DNA of 64,000 nt from UBA7683 sp964643895 (lineage in GTDB: Bacteria > Patescibacteriota > Saccharimonadia > Saccharimonadales > UBA7683): the NCBI GenBank assembly GCA_964643895.1, contig CAZXUE010000003.1, positions 7,706 to 71,705 on the forward strand, given 5' to 3'. The notes under the pieces were generated by a model, which saw only the letters and a list, made by a program, of their open reading frames with translations, did no database searches and was not told the origin of the DNA. This document shows positions 16,424 to 24,649 of the stretch, in pieces (position 1 is the stretch's first letter; each line of letters begins with the position of its first letter). A program made the position numbers and the translations under genes.

Positions 16424-17668
16424 ATGCTCGACATTCAATTTATCAGAGAAAATGCACAAAAAGTAAAAAGTGCTGCTGCAGCCAAAAATGTAGTAGTCGA
16501 TGTAGATAAGCTTCTGGAGCTTGACTTCAAACGCCGAGAATTACTTCAAGAGGTTGAAAAGCTCAGAAAAGCTCGCAACGAAACTGCCGCCCAAATGAAG
16601 AATGGTCAACCGTCGCCCGAGCTGATTGCCGAAGGTAAACGAATAAAAGAAGTACTCAGCGAGCTGGAGGCCCAACTTGAACCCACAGAGAGAGAATACA
16701 GGGCGCTTCTGGGCGATGTACCTAATCTTTTCTCAGAAGATACACCGTTGGGCGGCGAAGAGTCTAATCAGGTTATTGAACAGTGGGGTGGTACTGAGAA
16801 GCGGCCGATCAAAGACCATCTTACATGGCTTGAAGAGCGTGATCTTGTTGATTTTGAGCGGGGTGCCAAGGTCGCGGGAAGTAAATTCTATTACTCAATA
16901 GGCGATTTGGCGGAGTTAGAGCTCTCGCTCACGCAATACGCCATGCAAAAAGCAATTAGTCATGGGTTTACTCCAATGCTGGTTCCAAATATGGTGAATG
17001 GCGATGTCATTGGTGGTACGGGCTATGCGCCGCGTGGCGAAGAAAAACAGATCTACTCCATTGAAGGTGAAGATTTGCACTTGATTGCCACCGCCGAGAT
17101 TCCGCTTACTGCGTATCATAAAGATGAAATCGTAGATCTAAAGCAACTTCCTTTGCTCTATGTTGGCTGGAGCCCGTGTTATCGAATGGAAGCAGGTGCT
17201 TACGGCAAGCACAGCAAGGGTATATTCAGAGTTCATCAGTTTTATAAGGTTGAAATGTACGTTTTCTGTGAGCCAGAAAAGAGCGAAGTGTGGCATGAAA
17301 AACTCATGCAGATTGAGGAGGAGATTTTACAAGAGCTCGGTATTCCATATCGTAAACTTGCAATTGCTGCCGGAGATCTGGGGGCGCCTGCTTATAAAAA
17401 ATTTGATCTTGAATATTTTAGCCCACTTGATGGCGAGTATCGAGAATTAACGAGCTGCTCAAATGTAACTGACTATCAGGCACGACGGCTTAATATCCGT
17501 TACAAAAATAGTGAAGGAAAAGTGCAATTTGTTCATACACTGAACGGAACGGCGATGGTATCCAGCCGCGGACCAATCGCAATTATCGAAAACTTCCAAA
17601 CAGAAGAAGGTAATGTCATTATCCCCGAAGTGCTTCGACCATATATGGGTGGTAAAGATAAGATTTAG
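16424..17668 (+). CDS. serS: Seryl-tRNA synthetase
   Basis: Class II synthetase charging tRNA-Ser, 414 residues, normal length. The N-terminal long coiled-coil arm that recognises the tRNA-Ser variable arm spans about 25-100. Motif 2 is CYRMEAGAYGKHSKGIFRVHQF and motif 3 is LNGTAMVSSRGPIAIIENFQ; serine and zinc-independent catalytic features look normal. TATACT (16411-16416) ends 7 nt before the ATG with no Shine-Dalgarno, predicting a leaderless mRNA. Unlike proS, glyS and lysS, no convincing leader-peptide attenuator precedes it. Confidence 0.96.
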   Translation: MLDIQFIRENAQKVKSAAAAKNVVVDVDKLLELDFKRRELLQEVEKLRKARNETAAQMKNGQPSPELIAEGKRIKEVLSELEAQLEPTEREYRALLGDVPNLFSEDTPLGGEESNQVIEQWGGTEKRPIKDHLTWLEERDLVDFERGAKVAGSKFYYSIGDLAELELSLTQYAMQKAISHGFTPMLVPNMVNGDVIGGTGYAPRGEEKQIYSIEGEDLHLIATAEIPLTAYHKDEIVDLKQLPLLYVGWSPCYRMEAGAYGKHSKGIFRVHQFYKVEMYVFCEPEKSEVWHEKLMQIEEEILQELGIPYRKLAIAAGDLGAPAYKKFDLEYFSPLDGEYRELTSCSNVTDYQARRLNIRYKNSEGKVQFVHTLNGTAMVSSRGPIAIIENFQTEEGNVIIPEVLRPYMGGKDKI

Positions 17669-17677
17669 TTTCTGCCC

Positions 17678-17714
17678 CTTCTGTCATTTCCGCCAGGCCG
17701 GGAATGACGAGAAG
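17678..17714. repeat. Imperfect palindrome after serS
   Basis: Sequence beginning CTTCTGTCATTTCC and ending GGGAATGACGAGAAG folds as a nearly perfect hairpin of about 15 bp. It has the GTCATT-type core shared with other short palindromic repeats here. There is no T-run. It may be a REP-like element and may stabilise the serS transcript end. Confidence 0.6.
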
Positions 17715-17758
17715 GAGAAATCTAAGGTACAATAGGACTGCAAACAAAAGGAGGGTGA

Positions 17759-18139
17759 ATGATTTCACATATCGAGATTTCAGGAATTCATTACGAAGTC
17801 AGCGACGATTTAAAAAAGTACGTTACTAAAAAAGTTGGCCGGCTTGATCGATTTGTGCCCCGTCATGCTCGCAAATCTATGTACATTGAGGTAAAGCTTT
17901 CTGAGCTTAAGACGAAGAGTGACCGAAATCAATGTGAAATTATAGTACATCTGCCCGAACAACAGATTACGGCCAAGCAATCAACAGTAAATATGTTTGC
18001 CGCAATTGATATTGTTGAAACCAAAATTAAAAACCAACTCCGTAAATACAAAGCCTCTCACGGTGGCGATAAACAAGACCATCGGGGCATTCTGCGTCGC
18101 TTCCGACGCTCGCGTCAAAAGTCTGAAAATCAAATATAG
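17759..18139 (+). CDS. hpf: Ribosome hibernation promoting factor, short form
   Basis: A 126-residue HPF/YfiA-fold protein that binds the 30S decoding region and silences ribosomes. The beta-alpha-beta-beta-beta-alpha core covers about 1-100 (EISGIHYEVSDDLKKYVTKKVGRLDRF), followed by a basic Arg/Lys/Ser tail. It lacks the C-terminal dimerisation domain of long HPF, so it is the short class. It has one of the strongest Shine-Dalgarno sequences here (AAGGAGGGTGA before ATG). In many bacteria hpf is next to secA; here a foreign-looking gene lies between them. Confidence 0.9.
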   Translation: MISHIEISGIHYEVSDDLKKYVTKKVGRLDRFVPRHARKSMYIEVKLSELKTKSDRNQCEIIVHLPEQQITAKQSTVNMFAAIDIVETKIKNQLRKYKASHGGDKQDHRGILRRFRRSRQKSENQI

Positions 18140-18156
18140 CCTTTGATTGGCGCGTT

Positions 18157-18198
18157 GTCATATTGAGCCTGCCAAGTATCCTGTTTCAAGGATAGATC
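18157..18198. repeat. Palindromic repeat fragment after hpf
   Basis: GTCATATTGAGCCTG followed by the hairpin TATCCT/AGGATA and AGATCT. It resembles a degraded copy of the GTCATC-TGAGC...GATCT repeat seen at 40039, 47064 and 53280. Confidence 0.45.
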
Positions 18199-18200
18199 TC

Positions 18201-18430
18201 TTGACATACTGTAGAGTATGCTCTATAATGTTTTTATGATCAGTTAAAGCTGATTGTACTTTCCAAGTAAATCGTTGTAAGACGGAGTGAGGACACCATA
18301 GAGTTACATCTGTAAATTAAGATAAACTCGTGTAACTGCTTTGCTTTATAACTCGTCATTTTCTCGGCCTCTAGAGGATATTATTGTGGTCGCAGTATTT
18401 TTTAGCACCTCATTTACTCAACAGGGGTAG
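18201..18430 (+). ncRNA. Candidate non-coding RNA from a consensus promoter
   Basis: TTGACA (18201-18206), exactly 17 nt, TATAAT (18224-18229) is a perfect vegetative promoter, yet about 190 nt downstream hold no credible ORF. The predicted transcript (about 18236 on) contains ATCAG/CTGAT and AGTTAC/GTAACT stems, a CCTCTAGAGG palindrome and a weak stem before ATTTTTTA near 18400. The size would suit a 6S-like or other small RNA, but I could not fit it to a known family. It may alternatively be a long leader for the GC-rich gene. Confidence 0.4.
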
Positions 18431-18434
18431 AGTA

Positions 18435-18644
18435 TTGACAAAGTAGAACATTCTTGCTATAATTATAGGCGTGACATTTTTTATTATGTCACGTAATCGA
18501 TTTGGTCATTCCATATATGTAGTTGTACCAGAGTACATCGGTATATATGGGAGGGCGCAAGTCCTTCTGGCTGAGGAGCTTACCTCGGTTGGGACCGTTA
18601 CTTCCCGTACATTCACATTTCCCAATTGAAAGGAAACTGATACG
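18435..18644 (+). promoter_or_regulatory. Consensus promoter and structured 5' leader of the GC-rich gene
   Basis: TTGACA (18435-18440), 17 nt, TATAAT (18458-18463): a second perfect promoter. The predicted 5' UTR of about 175 nt folds into three parts. CGTGACAT/ATGTCACG lies at 18470-18493. A long hairpin closed by CCATATAT/ATATATGG spans 18511-18550. A nested domain (GGGAG...CTTCCC enclosing GTCC...GGAC and GAGG...CCTC) spans 18549-18606 and shares two bases with the second hairpin. GAAAGGAAA precedes the ATG by about 8 nt. It resembles a riboswitch or thermosensor leader, but I do not recognise a class. Confidence 0.55.
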
Positions 18645-20399
18645 ATGCGAACCTGGAAGGGTAAGCTCGGAGCCCTCGCCGCATGGTGGGGGTGGATGCC
18701 AGGCCTATACGGCCTGGTGTGGCTCGTGCGCCGATTCCTCTTCGAAGGCATGAAGCTCAACCAGGACATGGACCAGTTCATGCTGGCCAATGTTTGGTCG
18801 GGCTCATGGTGGCTGTGGGCCTGGCTCACGGTCGGCTTCATCGGCTCCGCTGTCATCGTGATGGCGGACCTCGAGGAGCGCGAGGTGGGCCGCTATGGTC
18901 GCACCGAAGACCGCATCTTCGTTTCGCGGCAGCGCATCAGCATGGTCGTCGCGATCATCATGGTGCTTGCCACTGTGGGCGGCGTGTTCAAGCTGACCAC
19001 CGTCGGTTGGGATAACGACAAGGACGAGGCTCGGTACTACAACCGCGCCACGACCTTCGTCGTGCCCAACCTGGATGAGACACCGGCGACGGTGCGTTAC
19101 CTCCTGGAGGGTGCCACCGAGTCCAGCCGCTCCGGCTGTGACATGGTGGGTGCCAGCGACATGCACACCTGCCTTCGGGAGGGTGAGCTGGACCAGGCGG
19201 GTTGGGAGCCGCGCATCGGCTCCCTCGACGGCGCCGTCTTCGCCATCAAGCGGACCAGTGGTGACGAGCAGCGGATCTCGCTCAATAAGGGCATGGTGAC
19301 ATACCTCAACGAGTGGGGCGAGCAGCCCGCCCGCTGGAGCGGTGTGCTCGACGGCAGCGGTACTGAGCAGGGTCTGGGCGGCGTCAGTGAGTGGGATGGT
19401 TCCAACCAGACCACCATTTGCAAGTTCGAGGGCAAGTACGACCTCGACCGAGCATTCGCTGGCGAGCGAGGCAACTCGATGCCCAACCTGTTGGCTGAGC
19501 GCTACCCGGCGCTTCGCTACGAGCAGTCCGACGTGTGGGGCTACTGCGACGGCGATGAGCCGATCGTGGTGATCCCGACCACCAAGCAGATCCAGTTCAA
19601 GGATCGCACGGTGGACACGGCTGGTGGGCTGATCATCGTGCGAGGTCAAGACGGCCAGGTCAAGCTGACGTATGTCAGCGAAGCCAAAGCCGGTGACTAC
19701 CCCGGTCCGGTGTACCCCACGAGCTTGGTCGAGCGGCAACGCGACATGACCAGGTGGGCTGCCGGGCGCAAGAACGAGGACCGTCGGAGCTTCGGCTTCG
19801 AACCGGCCACCTCGGAGGCACAGGCCGGCAACACCAGTGAGTACTTGCTCAAGAACAAGACCACTGGTCGCCTGGAGTGGGTGACCCCGCTGACGCTGCG
19901 CAAGAGCACTTCGGAGCTCTTCGTCGCGTACGCGATCACCCCGGCCGACGTTGTGGACGGCGGACACCTCAACTCGCTGTCGGTGTACATCCTCGGTGAG
20001 GATGATCCGCGTCGGATCAACATCGACAACCTGGAAGCCGATGCGTTGGACTACCTGGCCAAGAATGCCGGGACGTTCATCAGCAACGGTGGAAAGCTCG
20101 TCGAGTTCACGCCTGTCGACGGTGACGTCTGGCGGGCGTTCGGCGAGCTGAAGGGGCGAGTGGTCTACCGGCTGGAGATCAGCGCTAGTGACAACATCAC
20201 GTCGCAGCTGGTCAGCGTTGGTGCCACGGGCAACGACAACGAGAGCGAAGGTGACGGCAACGACACCAAGTTCTGTGGTCAGAACCCCAGTGAGCTGACG
20301 CCCAACCAGCTGGTGAGCTGCATCCAGGCGATGGCCGACGAGCTCGACCAGCGTCAGCAGCCTGGCTCGGAGCCCAGCGAGGACTCCGGCAGCAACTAG
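18645..20399 (+). CDS. GC-rich membrane protein of foreign composition
   Basis: A 584-residue protein that I do not recognise. Three hydrophobic segments near the N terminus (about 12-35, 50-75, 97-120) are followed by a large, probably extracytoplasmic domain (about 122-560) with several cysteines (GCDMVGASDMHTC, TTICKFEG, GYCDGDE, KFCGQNP) that could form disulfides. An acidic Ser/Gly/Glu-rich tail closes it. By eye its GC content is above 60% with C/G-ending codons throughout, against mid-40s in neighbours. This suggests recent transfer, perhaps from a high-GC actinobacterium such as a host, or a phage. The promoter and leader are AT-rich like the rest of the chromosome. A surface role is inference. 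Confidence 0.8.
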   Translation: MRTWKGKLGALAAWWGWMPGLYGLVWLVRRFLFEGMKLNQDMDQFMLANVWSGSWWLWAWLTVGFIGSAVIVMADLEEREVGRYGRTEDRIFVSRQRISMVVAIIMVLATVGGVFKLTTVGWDNDKDEARYYNRATTFVVPNLDETPATVRYLLEGATESSRSGCDMVGASDMHTCLREGELDQAGWEPRIGSLDGAVFAIKRTSGDEQRISLNKGMVTYLNEWGEQPARWSGVLDGSGTEQGLGGVSEWDGSNQTTICKFEGKYDLDRAFAGERGNSMPNLLAERYPALRYEQSDVWGYCDGDEPIVVIPTTKQIQFKDRTVDTAGGLIIVRGQDGQVKLTYVSEAKAGDYPGPVYPTSLVERQRDMTRWAAGRKNEDRRSFGFEPATSEAQAGNTSEYLLKNKTTGRLEWVTPLTLRKSTSELFVAYAITPADVVDGGHLNSLSVYILGEDDPRRINIDNLEADALDYLAKNAGTFISNGGKLVEFTPVDGDVWRAFGELKGRVVYRLEISASDNITSQLVSVGATGNDNESEGDGNDTKFCGQNPSELTPNQLVSCIQAMADELDQRQQPGSEPSEDSGSN

Positions 20400-20410
20400 C
20401 AGACTGGCTA

Positions 20411-20437
20411 CCGGAGCACATCCGGCCTTTCAAAAGG
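20411..20437 (+). terminator. Possible terminator after the GC-rich gene
   Basis: Stem CCGGA/TCCGG with a 5-nt loop (20411-20425), followed by CCTTTCAAAAGG. The pyrimidine run is short, so the call is weak. Confidence 0.4.
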
Positions 20438-20475
20438 ACATGTGAAACTCTGACTGTAGAGTAATCCAATGATGT

Positions 20476-20571
20476 GAGCGCTTCTTGCGCTCTCGGAGGA
20501 AAACAGTTGGCGGGGAGACGCCATATCCAAATATCTTCACTGAGAGCGCACCCTTCGGGGTGAAGCTCTCA
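20476..20571 (+). ncRNA. Structured RNA candidate upstream of secA
   Basis: Three clean hairpins in 95 nt: GAGCGC-TTCTT-GCGCTC (20476-20492), GGCG-GGGAGA-CGCC (20509-20522), and TGAGAGC...GCTCTCA enclosing CACCC-TTCG-GGGTG (20541-20571). A GGAGGAAAACAG single strand lies between the first two. The segment GGTGAAGCTCTCAGGC recalls the 3' part of glycine riboswitches, but the required partner strands are absent. The region 20438-20718 holds no credible ORF. It may be a cis-regulator of secA or an independent RNA carried with the GC-rich gene. Confidence 0.45.
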
Positions 20572-20718
20572 GGCGATCCTTAGAGTAAAAGCTAAGCTGA
20601 TGAGCTGTAATGGCAGCGAAATCGTTTATAAAAGCAAAAATCAATCATCAAAAATCTTTTTCACATCTGCTACAATAAGAGGGCTATTTTCTGAGATGAG
20701 AGAGGGAAGAATACTGAG

Positions 20719-23313
20719 ATGAAATTATCACTGAAGACTGTTTTTGGAGATCCGCAGGCTAAGACTGTTAAACGGTTGAAGAAGCAAGTTGTCAAAATTA
20801 ACGAGCTGGAATCGGTTTACGAAAAGATGAGCCTTGCAAAGCTCGCTAAACAAACAGAAGAATTTAAAAAACAATTGAAAGAGAAGAAGACACTCGATGA
20901 TATTATGCCGCATGCTTTTGCAGTGGTGCGAGAGGTTTCAAAACGAACACTCGGTAAGCGTCATTTTGATGTTCAGCTAATTGGCGGTATGGCGCTGCAC
21001 GAAGGCAACGTGGCGCAAATGGGTACGGGTGAGGGCAAGACCTTAGTGGCCACTCTACCGGTGTACCTTAATGCACTCAGCGGTAAGGGTGTGCATGTGG
21101 TAACAGTTAATGATTATCTGGCACAGCGTGATGCAGGATGGAACGCAGCAATTTACGATGCACTTGGTATGAGTGTAGGCGTAATCATCGCTGAGGAATC
21201 GTATATTTATGATGCCAACTTTACCAATGAAAAGCATGATGATGAACGTATGCAGCACCTCAGGCCTTGTACACGCAAAGAGGCCTATGCGGCAGATATC
21301 ACGTACGGCACTAATAACGAGTTTGGCTTTGATTATCTGCGCGACAACATGGTAAACGGGGCAGAAAACTTGCGCCAGCGAGAGCTAAATTTTGCGATTG
21401 TTGATGAGGTAGACTCAATTTTGATCGACGAGGCTCGTACGCCGCTGATTATCTCCGCTCCTTCAAGCGAGAGTGGCTCGGGCTATGCCATGTTTGCCGA
21501 AGTGGCTCGTCAGCTTAACCCTGATGATTACGAACTTGATGAAAAACGTCGTTCGGTGGCACTCAATGATAACGGTGTTGAAAAGGTGCAGAAGCTACTT
21601 AAAATTGATAACTTATATGATCCTGAACATATCAAACTAATCTATCATATGGATCAAGCCTTGAAGGCGCAGACGCTATTCCATCGAGAAAAAGAGTACG
21701 TAATCTCGCGTGATGGTGAAATTATCATTGTCGATGAGTTTACTGGGCGCTTGATGCATGGTCGTCGTTATAACGAAGGCTTGCATCAGGCGATTGAAGC
21801 CAAAGAGGGTGTTGAGGTGCAGCAGGAGAGTCAAACATTGGCAACCATCTCTTTCCAAAATTATTTTCGGTTGTACGATAAACTCTCTGGTATGACCGGT
21901 ACAGCCTCAACCGAGGCTGAGGAGTTTAACCAAATTTACGGCATTGATGTAATTGAGATCCCGCCGAACATGCCAGTTGCACGTATCGATAAAACCGACC
22001 GTATATATAAAAACGAGGCGGGTAAGTTCAAAGCATTAATTGCTGAAGTCAAAGAACTGCACAAAAAAGGACAGCCGGTGCTGATCGGTACTGTTTCGAT
22101 CGAGAAGAATGAGCTGCTTTCAGGTTTGCTTACTCAGGCTAAGGTGCCGCATCAAATTTTGAATGCTAAGAACAATGAAAGTGAGGCTGCAATTGTAGCA
22201 CAGGCTGGCCAAAAGGGAGCTGTTACACTGGCGACCAACATTGCAGGTCGTGGTACTGATATCGTGCTTGGTAAGGGTGTAAAAGAGCTCGGCGGCTTGG
22301 TGGTGATTGGTTCTGAGCGGCACGAATCTCGTCGTATCGACAACCAGCTGCGCGGCCGCTGTGGCCGTCAGGGTGATCCGGGTATGACCCAGTTTTATGT
22401 TTCCTGCGAAGATGATTTGATGCGTATCTTCGGTGGTGATCGGGTGAAGGCCTTGATGGATCGTCTGGGCATTGAAGATGATCAGGCCATTGAGAACCGG
22501 GCTGTTTCGCGCACACTTGAGAACGCGCAGAAGAAGGTAGAAGGCTACAACTACGATTCACGCAAAAATGTTGTTCAATACGATGACGTCATGAACCGCC
22601 ATCGCAAGGCTGTCTACACCATTCGCCGCCGTGCGCTATTGGCTGAAGATATCAGCAAGCAGATCAAGCAAATGGTGGAGCAAGAGGCCGAAACCTGGGC
22701 ACGTATTACACCGCTGGATAAAAAAGAGTTTTACCGCGAGCTGCAAACCGTCTTCCCGCTTAGCGAGAAGCAGCTTAAAGATCTAAAAACAACCGAAGAC
22801 GAAAAAGAGCGGCTCAAGCGCTTTAAAGAATATGCTTACGAACTCTATGTTGACCGCGAGGAAGCGCTTGGAACTGATTTAATGCGCCAGGTAGAACGTG
22901 AGGCGGTGATGCAAGTGCTCGACCAGCTTTGGATGGAGCATCTGGAGAATATGGAACATCTGAGGAATGGTATTGGCTGGCGCTCTATTGGGCAAAAAGA
23001 TCCGCTGGTAGAATATCGCCGTGAAGGCCAAATCCTGTTTGAAACTATGCAGTCAACTCTGCGGGGTGAGGTGGTGAAGGGTCTCAATCATTTGCAGCCG
23101 CATCATGTACAACACGCTGTTGAAACTGAGCTGACCAAAATGGCGCGCCAATCAACCGATAACGCCAACGAAATCACCAGCGGAGTGGCTTCCAGCGCAG
23201 AAGATTTTGATGCCACCGTAGTAAGGCGCACTAAAATTCCAACCGCTAAAAAGAAAACCACCATCAAAAAAGTCCGCAAGCAACAACGCCAAAACCGCAA
23301 AAAGAAGCACTAG
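20719..23313 (+). CDS. secA: Protein translocase ATPase SecA
   Basis: Motor of the Sec export pathway, 864 residues. Visible: Walker A region MGTGEGKT (near 100), DEVDSILIDEARTPL Walker B region, preprotein cross-linking domain inserted between (about 220-360), second helicase half with TNIAGRGTDI and QLRGRCGRQGDPG, helical wing/scaffold domains after about 600. The C-terminal end is lysine-rich without the zinc-binding CxCxSGxxxxxCC motif. A possible -10 TACAAT (20671-20676) gives a short 5' UTR with a purine-rich site. Confidence 0.97.
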   Translation: MKLSLKTVFGDPQAKTVKRLKKQVVKINELESVYEKMSLAKLAKQTEEFKKQLKEKKTLDDIMPHAFAVVREVSKRTLGKRHFDVQLIGGMALHEGNVAQMGTGEGKTLVATLPVYLNALSGKGVHVVTVNDYLAQRDAGWNAAIYDALGMSVGVIIAEESYIYDANFTNEKHDDERMQHLRPCTRKEAYAADITYGTNNEFGFDYLRDNMVNGAENLRQRELNFAIVDEVDSILIDEARTPLIISAPSSESGSGYAMFAEVARQLNPDDYELDEKRRSVALNDNGVEKVQKLLKIDNLYDPEHIKLIYHMDQALKAQTLFHREKEYVISRDGEIIIVDEFTGRLMHGRRYNEGLHQAIEAKEGVEVQQESQTLATISFQNYFRLYDKLSGMTGTASTEAEEFNQIYGIDVIEIPPNMPVARIDKTDRIYKNEAGKFKALIAEVKELHKKGQPVLIGTVSIEKNELLSGLLTQAKVPHQILNAKNNESEAAIVAQAGQKGAVTLATNIAGRGTDIVLGKGVKELGGLVVIGSERHESRRIDNQLRGRCGRQGDPGMTQFYVSCEDDLMRIFGGDRVKALMDRLGIEDDQAIENRAVSRTLENAQKKVEGYNYDSRKNVVQYDDVMNRHRKAVYTIRRRALLAEDISKQIKQMVEQEAETWARITPLDKKEFYRELQTVFPLSEKQLKDLKTTEDEKERLKRFKEYAYELYVDREEALGTDLMRQVEREAVMQVLDQLWMEHLENMEHLRNGIGWRSIGQKDPLVEYRREGQILFETMQSTLRGEVVKGLNHLQPHHVQHAVETELTKMARQSTDNANEITSGVASSAEDFDATVVRRTKIPTAKKKTTIKKVRKQQRQNRKKKH

Positions 23314-23347
23314 TTCGTACTGCCTAAAACCTGTAGACTGGATACAT

Positions 23348-24631
23348 ATGCAACATAAAGTTCGGGAAGTGACGCTTAAGAATGGCTTAAAAGGCTTGCT
23401 TATTGATGTGCCGCAGGCAACGGTGATGAGCTACGATTTTAATTTACGTGCTGGTTACTATCTTGCCGAAGCGGGCAAGTGGGAAGTGCCGCATGTAATG
23501 GAGCATCTGCTTTGCGGAGCGAACTCCGAGTTTCGCAAGGCACGGTTGTTTGAGGCGGAGGTGAAGAAGAACGGGGCTTACACAAACGCATATACAAACA
23601 CGTATAATGTGGGATATGTAGGGGAGTGTGCTGATTTTGAGTGGGATCGAATATTGAACTTATTGATGCTTTCAATTTCACAGCCGCACTTTTTGCAAGA
23701 AGAGTTTCAGGCCGAAGTCGGTAATGTAAAAGAGGAGTTGACTGGTTATCTGAGTAATTACTTTCGCCAGCTTGGCATTGCGCTTTCAGAACGAGTTGGG
23801 TTTTTGGTGAAGGGTGATCGCGCTCGACTCAATAAACTCCCAGATATCACTATTCAAGATGTTAAAAAGCACTACCAAAAAACTCATAATCTGGAAAACA
23901 TTCGTTTTGCGATAGCAGGAAATCTTAAAGGACGACGCGATCAAATTCAACATATTATCGAACGGAAGCTCCTTTTGCCTGAAGGCGAGAGAATTGCGCT
24001 ACCTGAAACCGTGCTACAAAGGCAAGACGGACCCCTCTATATTGAAAATAACACGGTAGAATCTCTCTACGTGAGCTTTAGTATGCTGATTCCAAGAAGA
24101 ATTTCTGAAGCAGAGATTGATGCACTTAATGCACTTAATAATATCCTGACTGGAACCATGAACTCGCTGATACTTGGTGATATTCGAGAAAAAGGTCTAG
24201 CGTATTACATTTGGTCTTCTGGTAGTCGCGGCCATGATTATAGTGTGTGGGATTTTGACTTTCAGGTAAGTCCTGAAAATGCAAAAAAAGCCATTCAGGT
24301 TATTGTAAAGCACCTCAGGACTGTTCTTGATGGTGGCATTACTCCGGAATTATTAAAAGCTGCCAAAAATTATGCACTCGGCAGCTTCCAGATGGGGGCT
24401 CAAACAGTCAATAGTATCTTAAATGGCTATAGCTACGAATATGGACTAACTGGTGAAATCATGGATTACGACCGCGTTCCAGAGCGCATAAAAGGGGTTA
24501 CAACCACTCGTGTTACTAAAATTGCCCGAGCATTTCATCAAGAAGCCCTCTGGGATTTCGGTGTTCTTGGCAACTGCGGACAACCCTTGGTAGACGACCT
24601 CCATGCCGAACTTGCTAAACTCTGGCAATAA
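23348..24631 (+). CDS. M16-family zinc metallopeptidase
   Basis: A 427-residue pitrilysin/mitochondrial-processing-peptidase-like protein. The inverted zinc motif HVMEH (HxxEH) is near residue 50, and the third ligand glutamate lies in VGNVKEEL about 75 residues later, so the active site looks intact. The C-terminal half has the partner-domain layout. A -10 TAGACT (23334-23339) ends 8 nt before the ATG with no Shine-Dalgarno. There is no signal peptide; it probably degrades peptides in the cytoplasm, and lies between secA and murD. Whether it clears signal peptides is inference. Confidence 0.88.
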   Translation: MQHKVREVTLKNGLKGLLIDVPQATVMSYDFNLRAGYYLAEAGKWEVPHVMEHLLCGANSEFRKARLFEAEVKKNGAYTNAYTNTYNVGYVGECADFEWDRILNLLMLSISQPHFLQEEFQAEVGNVKEELTGYLSNYFRQLGIALSERVGFLVKGDRARLNKLPDITIQDVKKHYQKTHNLENIRFAIAGNLKGRRDQIQHIIERKLLLPEGERIALPETVLQRQDGPLYIENNTVESLYVSFSMLIPRRISEAEIDALNALNNILTGTMNSLILGDIREKGLAYYIWSSGSRGHDYSVWDFDFQVSPENAKKAIQVIVKHLRTVLDGGITPELLKAAKNYALGSFQMGAQTVNSILNGYSYEYGLTGEIMDYDRVPERIKGVTTTRVTKIARAFHQEALWDFGVLGNCGQPLVDDLHAELAKLWQ

Positions 24632-24649
24632 ATGAGATAGAATAGGACT

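Noticed and set aside
17678..17714. Intrinsic terminator after serS
   Set aside because: The stem is good but no T-run follows on either strand; I call it a palindromic repeat.
18804..19967. 387-codon antisense ORF inside the GC-rich gene
   Set aside because: Long antisense ORFs arise by chance in GC-rich DNA; the + strand frame has the signal-like N terminus, promoter and ribosome site.
20440..20600. Glycine riboswitch upstream of secA
   Set aside because: GGTGAAGCTCTCAGGC resembles the 3' motif, but its pairing strand is in a local hairpin and the conserved CACCGAAGG element is absent; secA is also not a glycine-regulated gene.
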